Part shown: in pieces, positions 11,155-22,399 of the stretch
Numbering within the stretch: position 1 is the first letter of the stretch
How the letters are laid out: every line of letters starts with the position of its first letter
Source: Methylococcales bacterium
GTDB taxonomy: Bacteria > Pseudomonadota > Gammaproteobacteria > Methylococcales > Methylomonadaceae
Direction of reading: 5' to 3'
Assembly (NCBI GenBank): GCA_028715725.1
Contig: JAQURG010000003.1
Coordinates: forward strand, 1-64,000
Length of the DNA: 64,000 nucleotides
Program-made: the position numbers and the translations under genes
Notes under the pieces: generated by a model
Told to the model about the DNA's origin: nothing
What the model saw: the letters and a program-made list of their open reading frames with translations, nothing else
Database searches by the model: none

Positions 11155-12621
11155 ATGATAAACAAACAGCGTACGATGCAATCCTCCGGCAAACTTCATT
11201 CGGCGCAATTCTTACAGCATCAGTTACAAGATATCGTTACACTGCTGGAAAAACAGCAGCTGGAAAATTCACTGGTTCAAAGAGGCCCTGCAATTAATCA
11301 CGAACTGATAGAGTCGATGCTGCACAAACAGCATCAAACTCGCCTTCAGGAAAAGTTTGCGCTGTTACATCCGGCAGATATTGCTTCTATCCTTGAGTCG
11401 TTGCCCCTGGATCAACGTAAAATAGTATGGGATGCTATAAAAAATCTGCATGACGGACAAGTTCTGCTGGAAGTATCCGATGCAGTTCGAGAAACGCTGA
11501 TTTCAGGCATGGAAGCCGAAGAACTGGCGACAGTCGCCGGTAAATTGGATACTGATGAGATAGCAGATCTTGCCGCAGATATTCCTAAAAGAGCGATGCT
11601 GAAGATTCTCAGATCGCTGAATAGCAAAGAGCGTGAGCATCTAAACGCTATCCTGGCCTATCAGGAAAATCAGGTTGGTGCGCTGATGGATTTTGGCATG
11701 ATTACGATCCGGGATGATCTCAATTTAAAAGCCATCATAGCCTATATCCGTAAACTGGGCAAATTACCCAGCCACACTGACAAATTATTTGTCGTCGATC
11801 AGTACGATAGAGTCCTGGGTATTTTGCCATTACAAAGGTTATTGACGCATCCGCCATCCCATCAGGTTGCCGGTGTGATGGTGACTGATTTTGTCAAGTT
11901 TAAGGTCGACCAGAGTACCGTCGAAGCAGCACGCGCATTTGAACGTTATGACTTGATTTCTGCGCCGGTGGTCGATGATGAGGGTAAACTTCAAGGCCGG
12001 CTAAGTGTCGACAGCATACTGGATTTTATCCGCGAAAAAACCGATGAAGATCTGCTAAGCCAGGCCGGTGTCGAAGAACAGGAAGATTTATTTTCCAGTG
12101 TCTGGAAAAGCGCCAGAAACCGCTGGGGCTGGCTATTGATTAACGCAGGTACGGCTTTTGCATCGACGCGTATTATCGGCTTGTTTGAAGATATAATTTT
12201 GCAGTTGGTCACATTGGCCTCCTTAATGCCGATAATTGCCGCAATGGGTGGTAATACCGGCAATCAGACCAGTATGCTGATTATCCGGTCGCTAGCTCTG
12301 GGACAGGTGACTGCGGCAAATGTACATCATTTGATAAAAAAAGAACTGACTCTCGCCGTCCTGAACGGCCTGTTTATTGGCCTGATTATCGGGTTATTGA
12401 GCATGGTGCTGTATCAAGATGTAGCCCTTTCGATTGTCATGGCAGTGGCGATGTTTATTAACTTGTTAGTGGCAGTGGTTGTCGGCCTCAGCATCCCCTT
12501 GCTGCGTTATAAGTTTGGCAAGGACCCGGCAGTTGGAACCAGCATCATCCTGACCGCTATCACAGACTCCATGGGATTCTTTATTTTTCTGGGGCTGGCG
12601 AGTTTGTTTTTGATCAAATAA
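11155..12621 (+). CDS. mgtE: Magnesium transporter MgtE
   Basis: 488 residues with the three MgtE parts. An N-terminal superhelical domain (about 60-165) contains HPADIASILESLP and repeated LA/D motifs. Two CBS domains (about 165-295) form the Mg2+ sensor. Five membrane helices lie in the last 170 residues, with GGNTGNQTSML in the pore region. It conducts Mg2+ into the cell and is gated by cytoplasmic Mg2+. The start could also be the ATG at 11176. Its stop overlaps the convergent GGDEF gene by 8 bases. Confidence 0.93.
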   Translation: MINKQRTMQSSGKLHSAQFLQHQLQDIVTLLEKQQLENSLVQRGPAINHELIESMLHKQHQTRLQEKFALLHPADIASILESLPLDQRKIVWDAIKNLHDGQVLLEVSDAVRETLISGMEAEELATVAGKLDTDEIADLAADIPKRAMLKILRSLNSKEREHLNAILAYQENQVGALMDFGMITIRDDLNLKAIIAYIRKLGKLPSHTDKLFVVDQYDRVLGILPLQRLLTHPPSHQVAGVMVTDFVKFKVDQSTVEAARAFERYDLISAPVVDDEGKLQGRLSVDSILDFIREKTDEDLLSQAGVEEQEDLFSSVWKSARNRWGWLLINAGTAFASTRIIGLFEDIILQLVTLASLMPIIAAMGGNTGNQTSMLIIRSLALGQVTAANVHHLIKKELTLAVLNGLFIGLIIGLLSMVLYQDVALSIVMAVAMFINLLVAVVVGLSIPLLRYKFGKDPAVGTSIILTAITDSMGFFIFLGLASLFLIK

Positions 12622-13672
12622 AGTCGAGAACCTGACTTTTATTTTTACGCTTATTGGCATACATGGCTTCGTCAGCATGTCGTAACAATGCTTCTTCGGT
12701 ATCTCCGTGTTGTGGAAAGGAAGCAATACCGATACTGATGCCGATAGTAATTTCATCACCATTGTACTTAAAACCGCTTGCAACCAATGCTTTTTTGAGG
12801 CGTTTTGCTACGAGCTCCGCGGTTGCTAAGGAGGTGTTTGGCAATATCAGTGTAAATTCATCGCCTCCATAGCGGGCTGCGAAGTCGCAGCCTCTTAGGC
12901 AGTAACGAAAGTTGCGGGCGATAGCTTGCAAGAACAGGTTGCCTGCGTCGTGACCGTACATGTCATTGACGGTTTTTAAGTTATCGCAATCCGCCATAAT
13001 TAAACAAAAAGTATAATCGCCACGCCGACCTTGTTGAAGTTGCTTTCCTAATAGATCTATGAAAGCCCTACGGTTATAGAGGTTGGTTAACTCATCCGTT
13101 AATGCGGTGATTTTGATAAGACTGAAAGCACGGTAAATATCGTTTGACAACATAGTAGTGACGTAACCTACCAACAACATAGGAAACAGCCAAGCCAACA
13201 GAACGCTGCCTTGTTTCAGGGAAATGAGCTCGTCAAAAGGTAAAACGTTTTTATCTAAATAGATATAACAGGTGCCTATTAACAATACCTCCAGTATTGT
13301 AGTTACTTTGCCCAAAGCCAGGGCGCTGGTAATAATAGGTAAAAAGTACAAATTAAGTAACGGACTGTTTTGTTTTCCGGTATGCCAGACAAACCAGGTA
13401 ATCAACAAGATCATCACCCAGGATTCTATAACCAACTTCCAAATGTCGTCTTTGGTAAAAAATATTAAGAAGTAATGGAATAGCAACACGAAGACAGCAT
13501 AGGCGCAGAGACCGCCCAATAATAAGGTCTTGGAGTCTTCATCGATTTGGCCAACTATCAGATAGAACATCATCAACAGTAGCAGTAACCATTCTATTTC
13601 AGCAACGGTGCGGTAAAAACCCCTTAAAGCATCGGGATCTTTATTGAGGCTAAAAAAAGGTTCATTCATCAT
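12614..13672 (-). CDS. Membrane-bound diguanylate cyclase
   Basis: 352 residues: about six membrane helices in residues 27-175, then a GGDEF domain. The active site is an intact GGDEF (269-273). An RGCD inhibitory I-site (260-263) lies exactly five residues before it, so both c-di-GMP synthesis and product inhibition are expected. There is no recognisable periplasmic sensor domain, so the membrane part probably senses the signal. Two ATGs in tandem begin the frame. The gene converges on mgtE. Confidence 0.92.
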   Translation of the reverse strand: MMNEPFFSLNKDPDALRGFYRTVAEIEWLLLLLMMFYLIVGQIDEDSKTLLLGGLCAYAVFVLLFHYFLIFFTKDDIWKLVIESWVMILLITWFVWHTGKQNSPLLNLYFLPIITSALALGKVTTILEVLLIGTCYIYLDKNVLPFDELISLKQGSVLLAWLFPMLLVGYVTTMLSNDIYRAFSLIKITALTDELTNLYNRRAFIDLLGKQLQQGRRGDYTFCLIMADCDNLKTVNDMYGHDAGNLFLQAIARNFRYCLRGCDFAARYGGDEFTLILPNTSLATAELVAKRLKKALVASGFKYNGDEITIGISIGIASFPQHGDTEEALLRHADEAMYANKRKNKSQVLDFI

Positions 13673-14280
13673 AACGGATTTTCACGGTTGGATAGCATTA
13701 GGAAATAGAAATAAGATTAGGTCAATTTGCTCGTTTTTAACATGATGGGAAATAAATTAAATGACCCCAAGTTGTAAGCCAGGGCAATCGCGCTAAATTT
13801 TAATATCGATAATTGCCTATATTGATCCTTTGCCATCGCTTTGTTCAAATGCCCGTCAGGTACCGGGAATCGATTAGTTTCGTTTAATCGTCGCGCAAAT
13901 GCCGTTTATTACCGGCATTGTTGGGTCAGATTACGGGGATAATTTACTATTTCCAGTGCTTGAACGGCGAACCAAAGCCGCCAATTATCCAAAAATATTA
14001 TTAGCTGTTTCTATGTTCAGATGCAGTTTCTTATCGTGGCCTTGAAGAAATTTAGGGGAAAAGAAGAATAAGTTGATTATGCCGACTCAATGATGAGGCG
14101 CTCTTCATTAATGAAAAGCAAGCTTAAGTTTTGATCCAGGAGGAATTAGGGTTAAATTCAGTTGATTGTCCGCTCCTGGCCGAATTGCAGATAATCGTTA
14201 TTTCGAGCTCAAACAAACTCCAACTGTTAGGCAGTTCCAAAAATTTTCAGCTGAATTTTTCAATGAGAATTTTCAATAAT
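13673..14280. other. Intergenic region between the cyclase and nadE, no gene seen
   Basis: About 600 bases. One inverted repeat, AATGCCG/CGGCATT with an 8-base loop, is at 13898-13919 and has no T-run. The ORF at 14131-14367 runs into nadE antisense and has no family features. I see no RNA gene. Confidence 0.5.
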
Positions 14281-15894
14281 TCAGCTGATTCCCCTATAAC
14301 CCGAAGTAATCGGATAGCGGCGGTCACGGCCGAACGCCCTGCTCGTAATCCTGACGCCGGGCGGTGATTGTCTGCGTTTATATTCATTTCGATCAACCAG
14401 ACTAATGGCTCTGGCGACATCCTCGCGCCTGAATCCGGCAGCAATAATTTCTTCAGCAGATTGATCCAGTTCTACGTAACGTTCCAGAATCGGATCTAAA
14501 ACATCATAAGGCGGCAAGGAATCTTCATCAATCTGGTCTCGCGCTAGTTCGGCCGATGGCGGTCGGGTAATGACCCGCTCAGGAATTACCGCGGAAAGTG
14601 TATTGCGATAATTAGCCAATTGATAAACCAATAGTTTGGGTACGTCCTTGATAGGCGCAAATCCGCCTGCCATGTCGCCGTAAAGCGTCGCATAACCTAC
14701 GCTCATTTCACTTTTATTGCCCGTGGTCAGCAACAGCTTGCCTTGTTTATTTGAAAGTGCCATTAGAATGACTCCGCGGCAGCGCGCCTGAATATTTTCT
14801 TCAGTGGTATCTTTAGCTGTCCCTGCAAAAGCTTCCGCCAACATGCCCGTAAAGGCGTTAACGGCTGGCTCTATGGGAATAATATGGTATTTCACCCCCA
14901 GCGCTTTGGCCTCCAGTACAGCATCTTCATTGCTCATATCCTGAGTATAACGCGACGGCATTAACACGGCTTCAACCTTATCAGGCCCCAAGGCATCCAC
15001 CGCCAAAGCTAGAACCAGAGCCGAATCAATGCCGCCGGACAAACCCAGGATTGCTCCTTTGAAGCCGTTTTTGCGCACATAGTCCTTAATGCCCAGCACC
15101 AGGGCCTGATACTCACTCGAAATTTCACTGTAGAGCGAGGCAAGGTCATGTGCTACGGGATTGCCGCCGTCAAACTCAACCACGCTGATTTGTTCTTTAA
15201 ATTCTTCCGCCCGAAAGACAACGCGACCTTGCGCATCAACGACAAAAGAGGCTCCATCAAAAATCAGCTCATCCTGGCCCCCTATTTGATTAACATAAAC
15301 CAGAGGAATCTGCGCGGCTTTAACCTGCTGGCAAACGATGGCTTCGCGTTGATGAATTTTTCCCGAATTGAACGGTGAGGCGTTGATAGTCAGGAGCAAC
15401 TCTGCCCCGGCTTGTTTCGTAGCATCGATAATGCCGCTTTTCCAGACGTCTTCGCAAATCGTCAGGCCAATGAATGTCCCGTTAAACTCAAACACACACG
15501 ATCGGTCACCCGCAGTAAAATAACGTTGCTCATCAAATACACCATAGTTCGGTAGTGCCTGTTTGCGGTAACAAGCGAGTTTAACGCCCTGATGTAACAC
15601 CACAGCACTATTGTAAAGCTTGTTTCCTTCGCGTTCAGGAAACCCCACCACCACCGCAATTCCGGCAATACAGTCGGCAAGCTGATAAACGGCATTATTG
15701 GCTTCGATAATGAAATCTATGCGCAATAACAGGTCTTCTGCAGGATAACCGGTGATAGTCAGTTCAGGGAAAACGATAATATCCGCGCCCAACTCATCAC
15801 GCGCATAGTTAGCGGCTTTGATTATATTATCTACATTAGCGGCAATATTGCCGACCAGAAAGTTGGTTTGCGCGAGAGCTATTTTAAGTGTCAT
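14281..15894 (-). CDS. nadE: Glutamine-dependent NAD+ synthetase
   Basis: 537 residues in two domains. The N-terminal nitrilase-type glutaminase has the Glu-Lys-Cys triad at E44, K111 and C147. The synthetase domain carries the PP-loop SGGIDSA (286-292). It makes NAD+ from deamido-NAD+, with ammonia channelled from glutamine. I place the start at 15894 (MTLKIALAQTNF), the standard family start. An upstream extension to 15963 reads unlike the family. There is no clear ribosome site. Confidence 0.94.
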   Translation of the reverse strand: MTLKIALAQTNFLVGNIAANVDNIIKAANYARDELGADIIVFPELTITGYPAEDLLLRIDFIIEANNAVYQLADCIAGIAVVVGFPEREGNKLYNSAVVLHQGVKLACYRKQALPNYGVFDEQRYFTAGDRSCVFEFNGTFIGLTICEDVWKSGIIDATKQAGAELLLTINASPFNSGKIHQREAIVCQQVKAAQIPLVYVNQIGGQDELIFDGASFVVDAQGRVVFRAEEFKEQISVVEFDGGNPVAHDLASLYSEISSEYQALVLGIKDYVRKNGFKGAILGLSGGIDSALVLALAVDALGPDKVEAVLMPSRYTQDMSNEDAVLEAKALGVKYHIIPIEPAVNAFTGMLAEAFAGTAKDTTEENIQARCRGVILMALSNKQGKLLLTTGNKSEMSVGYATLYGDMAGGFAPIKDVPKLLVYQLANYRNTLSAVIPERVITRPPSAELARDQIDEDSLPPYDVLDPILERYVELDQSAEEIIAAGFRREDVARAISLVDRNEYKRRQSPPGVRITSRAFGRDRRYPITSGYRGIS

Positions 15895-16052
15895 ATCAGA
15901 AAAGTGAAGGTGTTCAAGGTATTTCAGACGTACAGCATTATTATCTCGCTCATGGCTCAACAAGGGCTATCCTGAGTGCAGCCAAAGGGTTCACCACGAG
16001 CTTATTCAACAATTTACCGTTGGTTCTATCGAAGCTCTTAATCAGAGTTATC

Positions 16053-16919
16053 TTAAAAGCATCCCTTCACGGCCTCGCCAATATCGGTGGGGGAACTCAC
16101 CACTTCGATACCTGCCGCCTTTAGCGCAGCTATTTTACTCTTCGCAGTACCTTTGCCGCCGGTGACAATTGCTCCGGCATGTCCCATACGCTTTCCAGGC
16201 GGAGCAGTTTGCCCTGCGATATAGGCGACAACCGGTTTGGTGACATGGGCTTTAATATAGTCTGCCGCTTCCTCTTCTTCACCGCCGCCGATTTCACCCA
16301 CCATGACAATCCCTTTAGTTTGCTCATCAGCCTGAAAACGGCTAAGCACATCGATAAAGTTCATGCCATGAATCGGATCACCGCCTATGCCGACGCAGGT
16401 GCTTTGTCCCAAACCTTGCTGTGTGGTTTGATGCACGGATTCATAGGTTAAAGTCCCGGAACGGGAAACGATGCCGATTGATCCCGGCAAATGAATTTTT
16501 CCCGGCATAATGCCGATTTTACATTCGCCGGGAGTAATAATGCCGGGGCAGTTAGGACCAATTAGCAACGCACCAGTTCCGGCCATAGCCGCTTTAACGC
16601 GCAGCATTTGCAGTATCGGAATGCCTTCGGTAATGCAGACAATCAGTTGAATTCCCGCATCGACGGCTTCCAGAATAGCATCAGCAGCGTAAAACGGGGG
16701 CACATAAATCATGCTGGCGGTGGCTTGGGTGCCGTCGACCGCGTCTTGTACGGTATTAAAGACAGGTAAGCCCAGATGCGTTTCGCCGCCGCGCTCAGGA
16801 GTCACGCCGCCGACTAATCGTGTTCCATAATCCAGGGCTTGTTCGGAGTGAAATGTGCCTTGTTTGCCGGTGAAACCCTGGCAAATCACTTTGGTCTCTC
16901 TATTAATTAAAATGCTCAT
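16053..16919 (-). CDS. sucD: Succinyl-CoA synthetase alpha subunit
   Basis: 288 residues. The N-terminal CoA-binding Rossmann domain starts with [16 protein letters not shown]. The phospho-histidine lies in [11 protein letters not shown]. With SucC it interconverts succinyl-CoA and succinate in the TCA cycle. The start overlaps the sucC stop by four bases. Malate-CoA ligase (MtkB) is a close relative; the partner subunit argues for succinate here. Confidence 0.94.
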   Translation of the reverse strand: MSILINRETKVICQGFTGKQGTFHSEQALDYGTRLVGGVTPERGGETHLGLPVFNTVQDAVDGTQATASMIYVPPFYAADAILEAVDAGIQLIVCITEGIPILQMLRVKAAMAGTGALLIGPNCPGIITPGECKIGIMPGKIHLPGSIGIVSRSGTLTYESVHQTTQQGLGQSTCVGIGGDPIHGMNFIDVLSRFQADEQTKGIVMVGEIGGGEEEEAADYIKAHVTKPVVAYIAGQTAPPGKRMGHAGAIVTGGKGTAKSKIAALKAAGIEVVSSPTDIGEAVKGCF

Positions 16920-18082
16920 GCCGTCTCCGCCAATTTAACAACCTGCTCCGCCGCGTGCGCCAAATCATCCGCTGCGTAAATTTTAAGACCTGTATTGCTC
17001 AAGAGCGCCCTGCCCTGTTCAACATTGGTGCCTTCCAATCGGACCACCACAGGAACAGTAACGTGAACTTGTTCCACCGCCGCCAAAATACCTGAGGCTA
17101 TCACATCGCATTTAACAATGCCGCCGAAAATATTGACCAATACGGCTTTGACGCTGGCATCTGATAAAATCAGCTTGAAGGCTTCACAAACTTTTTCGAT
17201 ATTGGTGCCGCCGCCGACATCGAGAAAGTTAGCGGGCAAGCCGCCTTTCAGCTTAACCAGATCCATCGTCGCCATGGCAAGACCCGCACCATTAACCATA
17301 CAGCCTATGTTGCCATCCAGCGTAATGTAATTCAAACCGAATTGCTGGGCTTCGTTTTCCTTGTCATCTTCCTGTGTCGCATCTTTCATCGCTAAAATAT
17401 CGGGATGAATCGCCAAGGCGTTATCATCAAAATTAATTTTAGCGTCAAGAGCCAGAAGATCACCATCATGCGTTTCTATCAAGGGATTAATTTCAATCTG
17501 AGTAGCATCTTTAGCTAAAAACAAATCATACATACCCTGCATTATTTTTTGTAAAGACTTGTGCTGCTGTCCTTTAAGCCCTAATGCGTAGGCGACTTTT
17601 CTGCATTGATAGCCTTGTAATCCCGCAGCCGGATGAACTCGTATCGAAATAATCTGTTCCGGTGCTTCATGGGCGACGGTTTCTATATCCATACCGCCTG
17701 CGGCTGACGCAATAAAAATGATGCGTTCACTGCCGCGATCAACCAGCACGCTCAAATACAACTCGCGCTTAATAGGGTAAACTTTTTCTACTAATAACGA
17801 ATTAATCGGTAATCCGGCACTGCCGGTTTGAATAGTCACCAGACGCTTGCCTAACATGGCTGAGGCATGTTCAATCACCTCCGTAGAACTTTTAGCCAGC
17901 TTTACACCGCCCACTTTACCGCGTCCACCGGCATGAACCTGAGCCTTCACTACCCAACCGTCACCCCCTAACTCCCGTGCAATCTGTCCGGCCCTTTCCG
18001 CCGTTATTGCCTGCTTGCCCTCCGGAATGGGTATTCCATAACTTTGAAACAACTGTTTGGCTTGAAACTCATGTATATTCAT
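16916..18082 (-). CDS. sucC: Succinyl-CoA synthetase beta subunit
   Basis: 388 residues, the E. coli length. The ATP-grasp domain has [11 protein letters not shown]. The C-terminal domain has [12 protein letters not shown], which is the SucC form rather than the serine-cycle MtkA form (NIFAGINRCD). It is first in a two-gene operon with sucD. No sucAB lies nearby. Confidence 0.94.
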   Translation of the reverse strand: MNIHEFQAKQLFQSYGIPIPEGKQAITAERAGQIARELGGDGWVVKAQVHAGGRGKVGGVKLAKSSTEVIEHASAMLGKRLVTIQTGSAGLPINSLLVEKVYPIKRELYLSVLVDRGSERIIFIASAAGGMDIETVAHEAPEQIISIRVHPAAGLQGYQCRKVAYALGLKGQQHKSLQKIMQGMYDLFLAKDATQIEINPLIETHDGDLLALDAKINFDDNALAIHPDILAMKDATQEDDKENEAQQFGLNYITLDGNIGCMVNGAGLAMATMDLVKLKGGLPANFLDVGGGTNIEKVCEAFKLILSDASVKAVLVNIFGGIVKCDVIASGILAAVEQVHVTVPVVVRLEGTNVEQGRALLSNTGLKIYAADDLAHAAEQVVKLAETA

Positions 18083-18371
18083 TAATTACTCCTGATTAAC
18101 CGGCAATTCCGGAGGGTATTTTTCTTAAATTCTGGCATTGATGCTATGCTTTTTTAAGGTTATTTTACTCATTTTCAACAACTGCAAGAATGCAGAGGTT
18201 GAGCAACGCAGAAGCCGTTGCTGCAGCCTAAGAGGGCTCATAGTAAAACTATGCAGCCAATTTATAGCGCAGAAAAGGGATAAAAATACCCGCAAGCAGG
18301 GTTATTCTTATTACGCAATCACCTAAACTATGAATATTTTATCGAAGTCTCCGTAAAACGCTATTCTTAAA

Positions 18372-20006
18372 ATGAGTATGCCTGCAAATAACACTGAAAC
18401 CATTTTTCCCTGTCCTCTTTCCAAGAGCTATAGTATTCCGGCTCAACAAGCATGGGTCTTACTGAAAGTTTATTTAACTTATCGTTTTGCCTTGGCTTGC
18501 CTGTTTGTTTTCCTATTTTATGGCCGGTTAGGATTTTCTTTATCCAGTATTGATAATGACCAACTCTACGCTTACAGCAGTCATACTTATTTAATTCTTT
18601 CAACAATATCGGCTATTTGCGTATTTTGGAAACCCACCCGTTATTCCACCCAGGCGCAATTGCTTATTTTTACGGATATAGTGATTCTCACCTTGATAAT
18701 GCACGCCTGTGGCGGTGTCAATAGCGGTATAGGTACATTGCTTGCCGTTTCTATCGCATCCAGCGGATTACTAATCGGCGGCCGTTGCTCCATTTTTTTT
18801 GCTGCTCTGGCCAGTCTATTCGTATTGGCTGAACAGATTTTCGCTGATTATAGCAACAGCTTTGCATCCACTTCCTACACCTATGCAGGGATGCTGGGCG
18901 CTTCGTTTTTTACCATTGCACTGTTGTCCTATATTTTGGCAAAACGAAGTGAACAAACCTTGCAACTTGCCGACCAGCAAAAACTGACTATTGATAAACT
19001 GGAAGAGCTTAATCAATACATTATTCAACATTTGCAGTCGGGAATCATCATTATCAATAAGCAACAAACCATTCAGATGGCTAATGTAGCCTCATTACAA
19101 TTGGTAAATTTATCATCTATGCCTGACTGTCTTCGTGATATTTCGGAGAATTTATCGCGCGCATTTTCGACTTGGCTGGCCGATCCTAAAGAGCAAACGG
19201 TTCAAATACAGCTTCCGAACCAATCCAAAATTCATTGCCGTTTTATGATTCTGCCAATAGTCAGTGCTTCTTTCTACATGATTATTCTTGAAGATATTGA
19301 TCTTTATAATCAACATTTACAGCAAAGTAAACTGGCTTCTTTAGGCAGGCTGACAGCCAGCATTGCTCATGAAATACGTAATCCATTAGGCGCCATCAGT
19401 CATGCAGGCCAATTACTTTCAGAAAACCCTAATTTGCCCATTCAGGATATACGCCTGATAAAAATCATCCAGACCAACTCCATCCGTATTAGCCAAATCG
19501 TTGATGATATTTTACAACTGTCCAAAAGAGCCGACTCAAGACGGGAAAAAGTTTACCTAAAGCCATGGCTAACGCACTATTTAAATAATTTCATGCTTGA
19601 GCAAGGCATCGATGCCCGTTCATTCAAACTTTCCCAAACCGATAATTCATTATGCGCCTTTATAGACCCGGGCCATTTGAAACAAATTATGGACAACTTG
19701 TGTCACAATGCCCTGAAATATGGAGAGCCTGAAGCTGGACATATCATTGTGCAAGTCGTGACCCTGAAAAATTCGCCTTGTATTCAGGTTATTGATAACG
19801 GTTCCGGCATCAGCCGCGAATATATCAAATATTTATTTGAGCCCTTTTTTACCACCTCAGCCAGCGGCACTGGTCTTGGACTTTATATCTCCAAAGAACT
19901 GGCCGAACTCAATCAGGCCAAGTTAAGCTATCGTTTAACCGAAGAAAAACAAAGCTGTTTTCAACTCTGTTTACTTGATGCGAACCAAACAAAAATTGAA
20001 ATATGA
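18372..20006 (+). CDS. pilS: PilS-type sensor histidine kinase
   Basis: 544 residues. Six membrane helices (about 32-190) are followed by a PAS-like segment (about 205-310). The dimerisation helix carries the phospho-acceptor His333 in SIAHEIRNPLGAISH, and a HATPase domain has DNLCHNALKYG and FFTTSASGTGLGL. This is the PilS layout, which senses pilin and drives PilR phosphorylation. The stop overlaps the pilR start by four bases. Confidence 0.9.
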   Translation: MSMPANNTETIFPCPLSKSYSIPAQQAWVLLKVYLTYRFALACLFVFLFYGRLGFSLSSIDNDQLYAYSSHTYLILSTISAICVFWKPTRYSTQAQLLIFTDIVILTLIMHACGGVNSGIGTLLAVSIASSGLLIGGRCSIFFAALASLFVLAEQIFADYSNSFASTSYTYAGMLGASFFTIALLSYILAKRSEQTLQLADQQKLTIDKLEELNQYIIQHLQSGIIIINKQQTIQMANVASLQLVNLSSMPDCLRDISENLSRAFSTWLADPKEQTVQIQLPNQSKIHCRFMILPIVSASFYMIILEDIDLYNQHLQQSKLASLGRLTASIAHEIRNPLGAISHAGQLLSENPNLPIQDIRLIKIIQTNSIRISQIVDDILQLSKRADSRREKVYLKPWLTHYLNNFMLEQGIDARSFKLSQTDNSLCAFIDPGHLKQIMDNLCHNALKYGEPEAGHIIVQVVTLKNSPCIQVIDNGSGISREYIKYLFEPFFTTSASGTGLGLYISKELAELNQAKLSYRLTEEKQSCFQLCLLDANQTKIEI

Positions 20007-21346
20007 AAAAGCCGCTGGTATTGATTGTAGATGATGAACCTGATATCTGTGAACTATTGGAAATCACGCTTAATAGAATGGATATTCAAACTTACACAGC
20101 TGAAAACATCCGTACCGCCAAAGCATTATTACAACAAAAGCACTTTGAATTATGCCTGACGGACATGAAATTGCCCGATGGCAATGGTCTGGACCTGATC
20201 GATACGATACAGGCTTCGCCAAACCCAATCCCGGTTGCCGTTATTACCGCTCACGGCAATATGGACACCGCAATTCTGGCAATGAAAAAAGGCGCTTTCG
20301 ATTTCATTTCCAAACCAGTAGATTTGGCCGTTCTCAGGCAGCTCATCAATAGTGCTTTAAAACTTTCTGACCCAGTAGTTACGAAAGAAAGACGAATCCG
20401 CCACGAATTATTGGGCGAATCATTAAGCATGTGGGAAATCCGATCAAAAATAGATAAAGTAGCCCGCAGCCAGGCTCCGGTCCTAATCAGCGGTGAATCG
20501 GGTTCGGGTAAAGAATTGGTTGCAAGATTGATTCATCAGCAAAGCTCGCGGAGCGACCATTCTTTTGTCGCGATTAACTGCGGGGCCATTCCGCTGGAAC
20601 TGATGGAGAGTGAGTTTTTTGGCCATAAAAGAGGCAGTTTTACCGGCGCGGTCACCGAAAAAAAGGGACTGTTTCAGGCCGCAGAAGGCGGCACATTATT
20701 TCTGGATGAAGTGGCTGATTTGCCGCTGCCTCTACAGGTTAAATTATTACGGGCAATACAAGAGAAAAAAATCCGGCCCATCGGCGAACACCAGGAGATT
20801 CCGGTCGATATCCGTTTGCTCAGCGCTACTCACCGGAATCTTGCTGAAATGGTTCAGACCGGCAGCTTCAGGCAGGATTTATTTTACCGCATTAATGTTA
20901 TTGACCTGCATATCCCGCCATTACGTGACAGAAAGGCTGATATTCCGGCACTTACCGAGCATATATTGGTCAAGTTATCGGCTGTTAATAAAATCCGGCC
21001 GCCAGCCTTATCGAAAACCGCATTAGCCGCCTTGCAGCAGTATCATTTTCCGGGAAATGTACGTGAGCTTGAGAATATTCTGGAAAGGGCTCTTGCCTTA
21101 TATGATGGAAAAATCATCGAATACGACGACTTGAATTTGCCGATAAGCACGCATAACAAGTTAAACTGTCCGGAATATGCGCCTGATTTTGGCTCGCTGG
21201 AAGATTATCTGGAAAAGATCGAAAGGAAAGCAATTATTCTCGCACTGAAAGAAAATAAACGCGATAAAGCAGCAGCAGCGAAACAGCTGGGACTTTCTGT
21301 CCGATCATTCAGTTATCGCTTGAAAAAACTCAATCTGGATAGTTAA
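20003..21346 (+). CDS. pilR: PilR-type sigma-54 response regulator
   Basis: 447 residues. The receiver domain has D10, D11, phospho-acceptor D54 and K104. The AAA+ domain has GESGSGKE (164-171) and the sigma-54 contact loop GSFTGA (211-216), the form used by PilR rather than GAFTGA. Walker B is TLFLDE (231-236). A Fis-type helix-turn-helix at the end has KQLGLSVRSFSYRLKK. It activates type IV pilin transcription in relatives; pilA is not in this window. Confidence 0.92.
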   Translation: MKKPLVLIVDDEPDICELLEITLNRMDIQTYTAENIRTAKALLQQKHFELCLTDMKLPDGNGLDLIDTIQASPNPIPVAVITAHGNMDTAILAMKKGAFDFISKPVDLAVLRQLINSALKLSDPVVTKERRIRHELLGESLSMWEIRSKIDKVARSQAPVLISGESGSGKELVARLIHQQSSRSDHSFVAINCGAIPLELMESEFFGHKRGSFTGAVTEKKGLFQAAEGGTLFLDEVADLPLPLQVKLLRAIQEKKIRPIGEHQEIPVDIRLLSATHRNLAEMVQTGSFRQDLFYRINVIDLHIPPLRDRKADIPALTEHILVKLSAVNKIRPPALSKTALAALQQYHFPGNVRELENILERALALYDGKIIEYDDLNLPISTHNKLNCPEYAPDFGSLEDYLEKIERKAIILALKENKRDKAAAAKQLGLSVRSFSYRLKKLNLDS

Positions 21347-21380
21347 GCAGGTTCACAGTCTTTTAACCAGAACCTTGCGC

Positions 21381-21893
21381 TTAAACTTTATATTTATCGA
21401 TGCCTTCAAGTTTAACCATTGCCGCTTTTATTTTCGCTTCGGTTGCGGCATCTAATTCATTATTTTTATAGACTTTATCCACCAATCCTTCTGCAACCAG
21501 GGCGTCTTTTATCCAGCGTTTGGTGAAGCGGTAATTGGTATATGAAGTTGCAACTTCCCCAGTTTCAGGATTCCGTAGACCCTTTTTGTTTGACGCCGCA
21601 GGCGTAGTTTTTTTAGTGACTGGCGAACTTTGTGTTGGGGATTTCTCTTTTTTGGCGATTACTTCATCAGTTGGCGCCGCAGTCGTAGTTTTTTTAATGA
21701 CTGCCGAACTGGGTATCGGAGGCTTTTCTTTTTTGGGAATTACCTCATGTTTTGGTTGCTCCACAGGGAGTTTCACAGCTTCGGGCTGTACCTCCGGCTC
21801 TTGAGACTTAACAGTTGCCTTTTGTTCACCTACGGCTACATAAACAGCATAAGCCACAAAAATAACAGTTAAAATAAATAGCCCTTCAGTCAT
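21381..21893 (-). CDS. Single-pass membrane protein with Lys/Pro-rich linker
   Basis: 170 residues, family not recognised. One N-terminal membrane helix (about 4-21) is followed by a Lys/Pro/Thr-rich linker with two copies of an EVIxKKEK...SSxVxKKTT unit. A folded C-terminal part (about 110-170) is rich in aromatic and charged residues. I start at the ATG at 21893, because GGAG lies seven bases before it; the frame is open 25 codons further upstream. The linker suggests a periplasmic domain tethered to the inner membrane. Confidence 0.65.
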   Translation of the reverse strand: MTEGLFILTVIFVAYAVYVAVGEQKATVKSQEPEVQPEAVKLPVEQPKHEVIPKKEKPPIPSSAVIKKTTTAAPTDEVIAKKEKSPTQSSPVTKKTTPAASNKKGLRNPETGEVATSYTNYRFTKRWIKDALVAEGLVDKVYKNNELDAATEAKIKAAMVKLEGIDKYKV

Positions 21894-22399
21894 GGCAGCT
21901 CTCCACTTAAAATTGGTTTTGTATTCTCCACCCTGAGAAGTTCTCATCATCAGTGTCGGCAAACTCAATCGCCTACTCCTGAATATACCAGAAGACAGCT
22001 TTCCAGGTAAGCATAAAATAAGAACAAATATATGATATCAGCATGAACGGCCAATTCCGTAATAACTTGATGGGAAGTATTGGCCATTCAGGGGCGCCTT
22101 ATCACCGATAAATAAAAGTGCTGTCAACCTCATCTCCGGCGTTTGTCCCGACATTGTAATTCACTCAAATCCACAAACCTTAGCGTAATAGGGTTATTTC
22201 AATTTGAAATAATCGAATGCTGACACCGCTATTTGTTATTTATAGCACAGTTGATTTTCAATATTTTGTTGGGTTTATTACATTGGTTTAACTATCAGGT
22301 TTAACCGTTGCATTTTTTGTGATTTACTTACCCCCTGCACAAACGACTACTCTCGGAAAATAACCTTATGTTTCAGCCAGTAAAATCATTATCAGCTCC
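21894..22399. other. Intergenic region, no gene seen
   Basis: About 500 AT-rich bases with no supported ORF or RNA gene. It leads into a tract of decayed genes. Confidence 0.45.

Noticed and set aside
15895-16052. Possible dispersed repeat between nadE and sucD
   Set aside because: A stretch with TTCACCACGAGC looks like a common interspersed repeat, but I could not find a second copy in the window.
16053-18082. Malate-CoA ligase (mtkAB) of the serine cycle
   Set aside because: The beta subunit has the SucC form [10 protein letters not shown], so succinyl-CoA synthetase is the better call.
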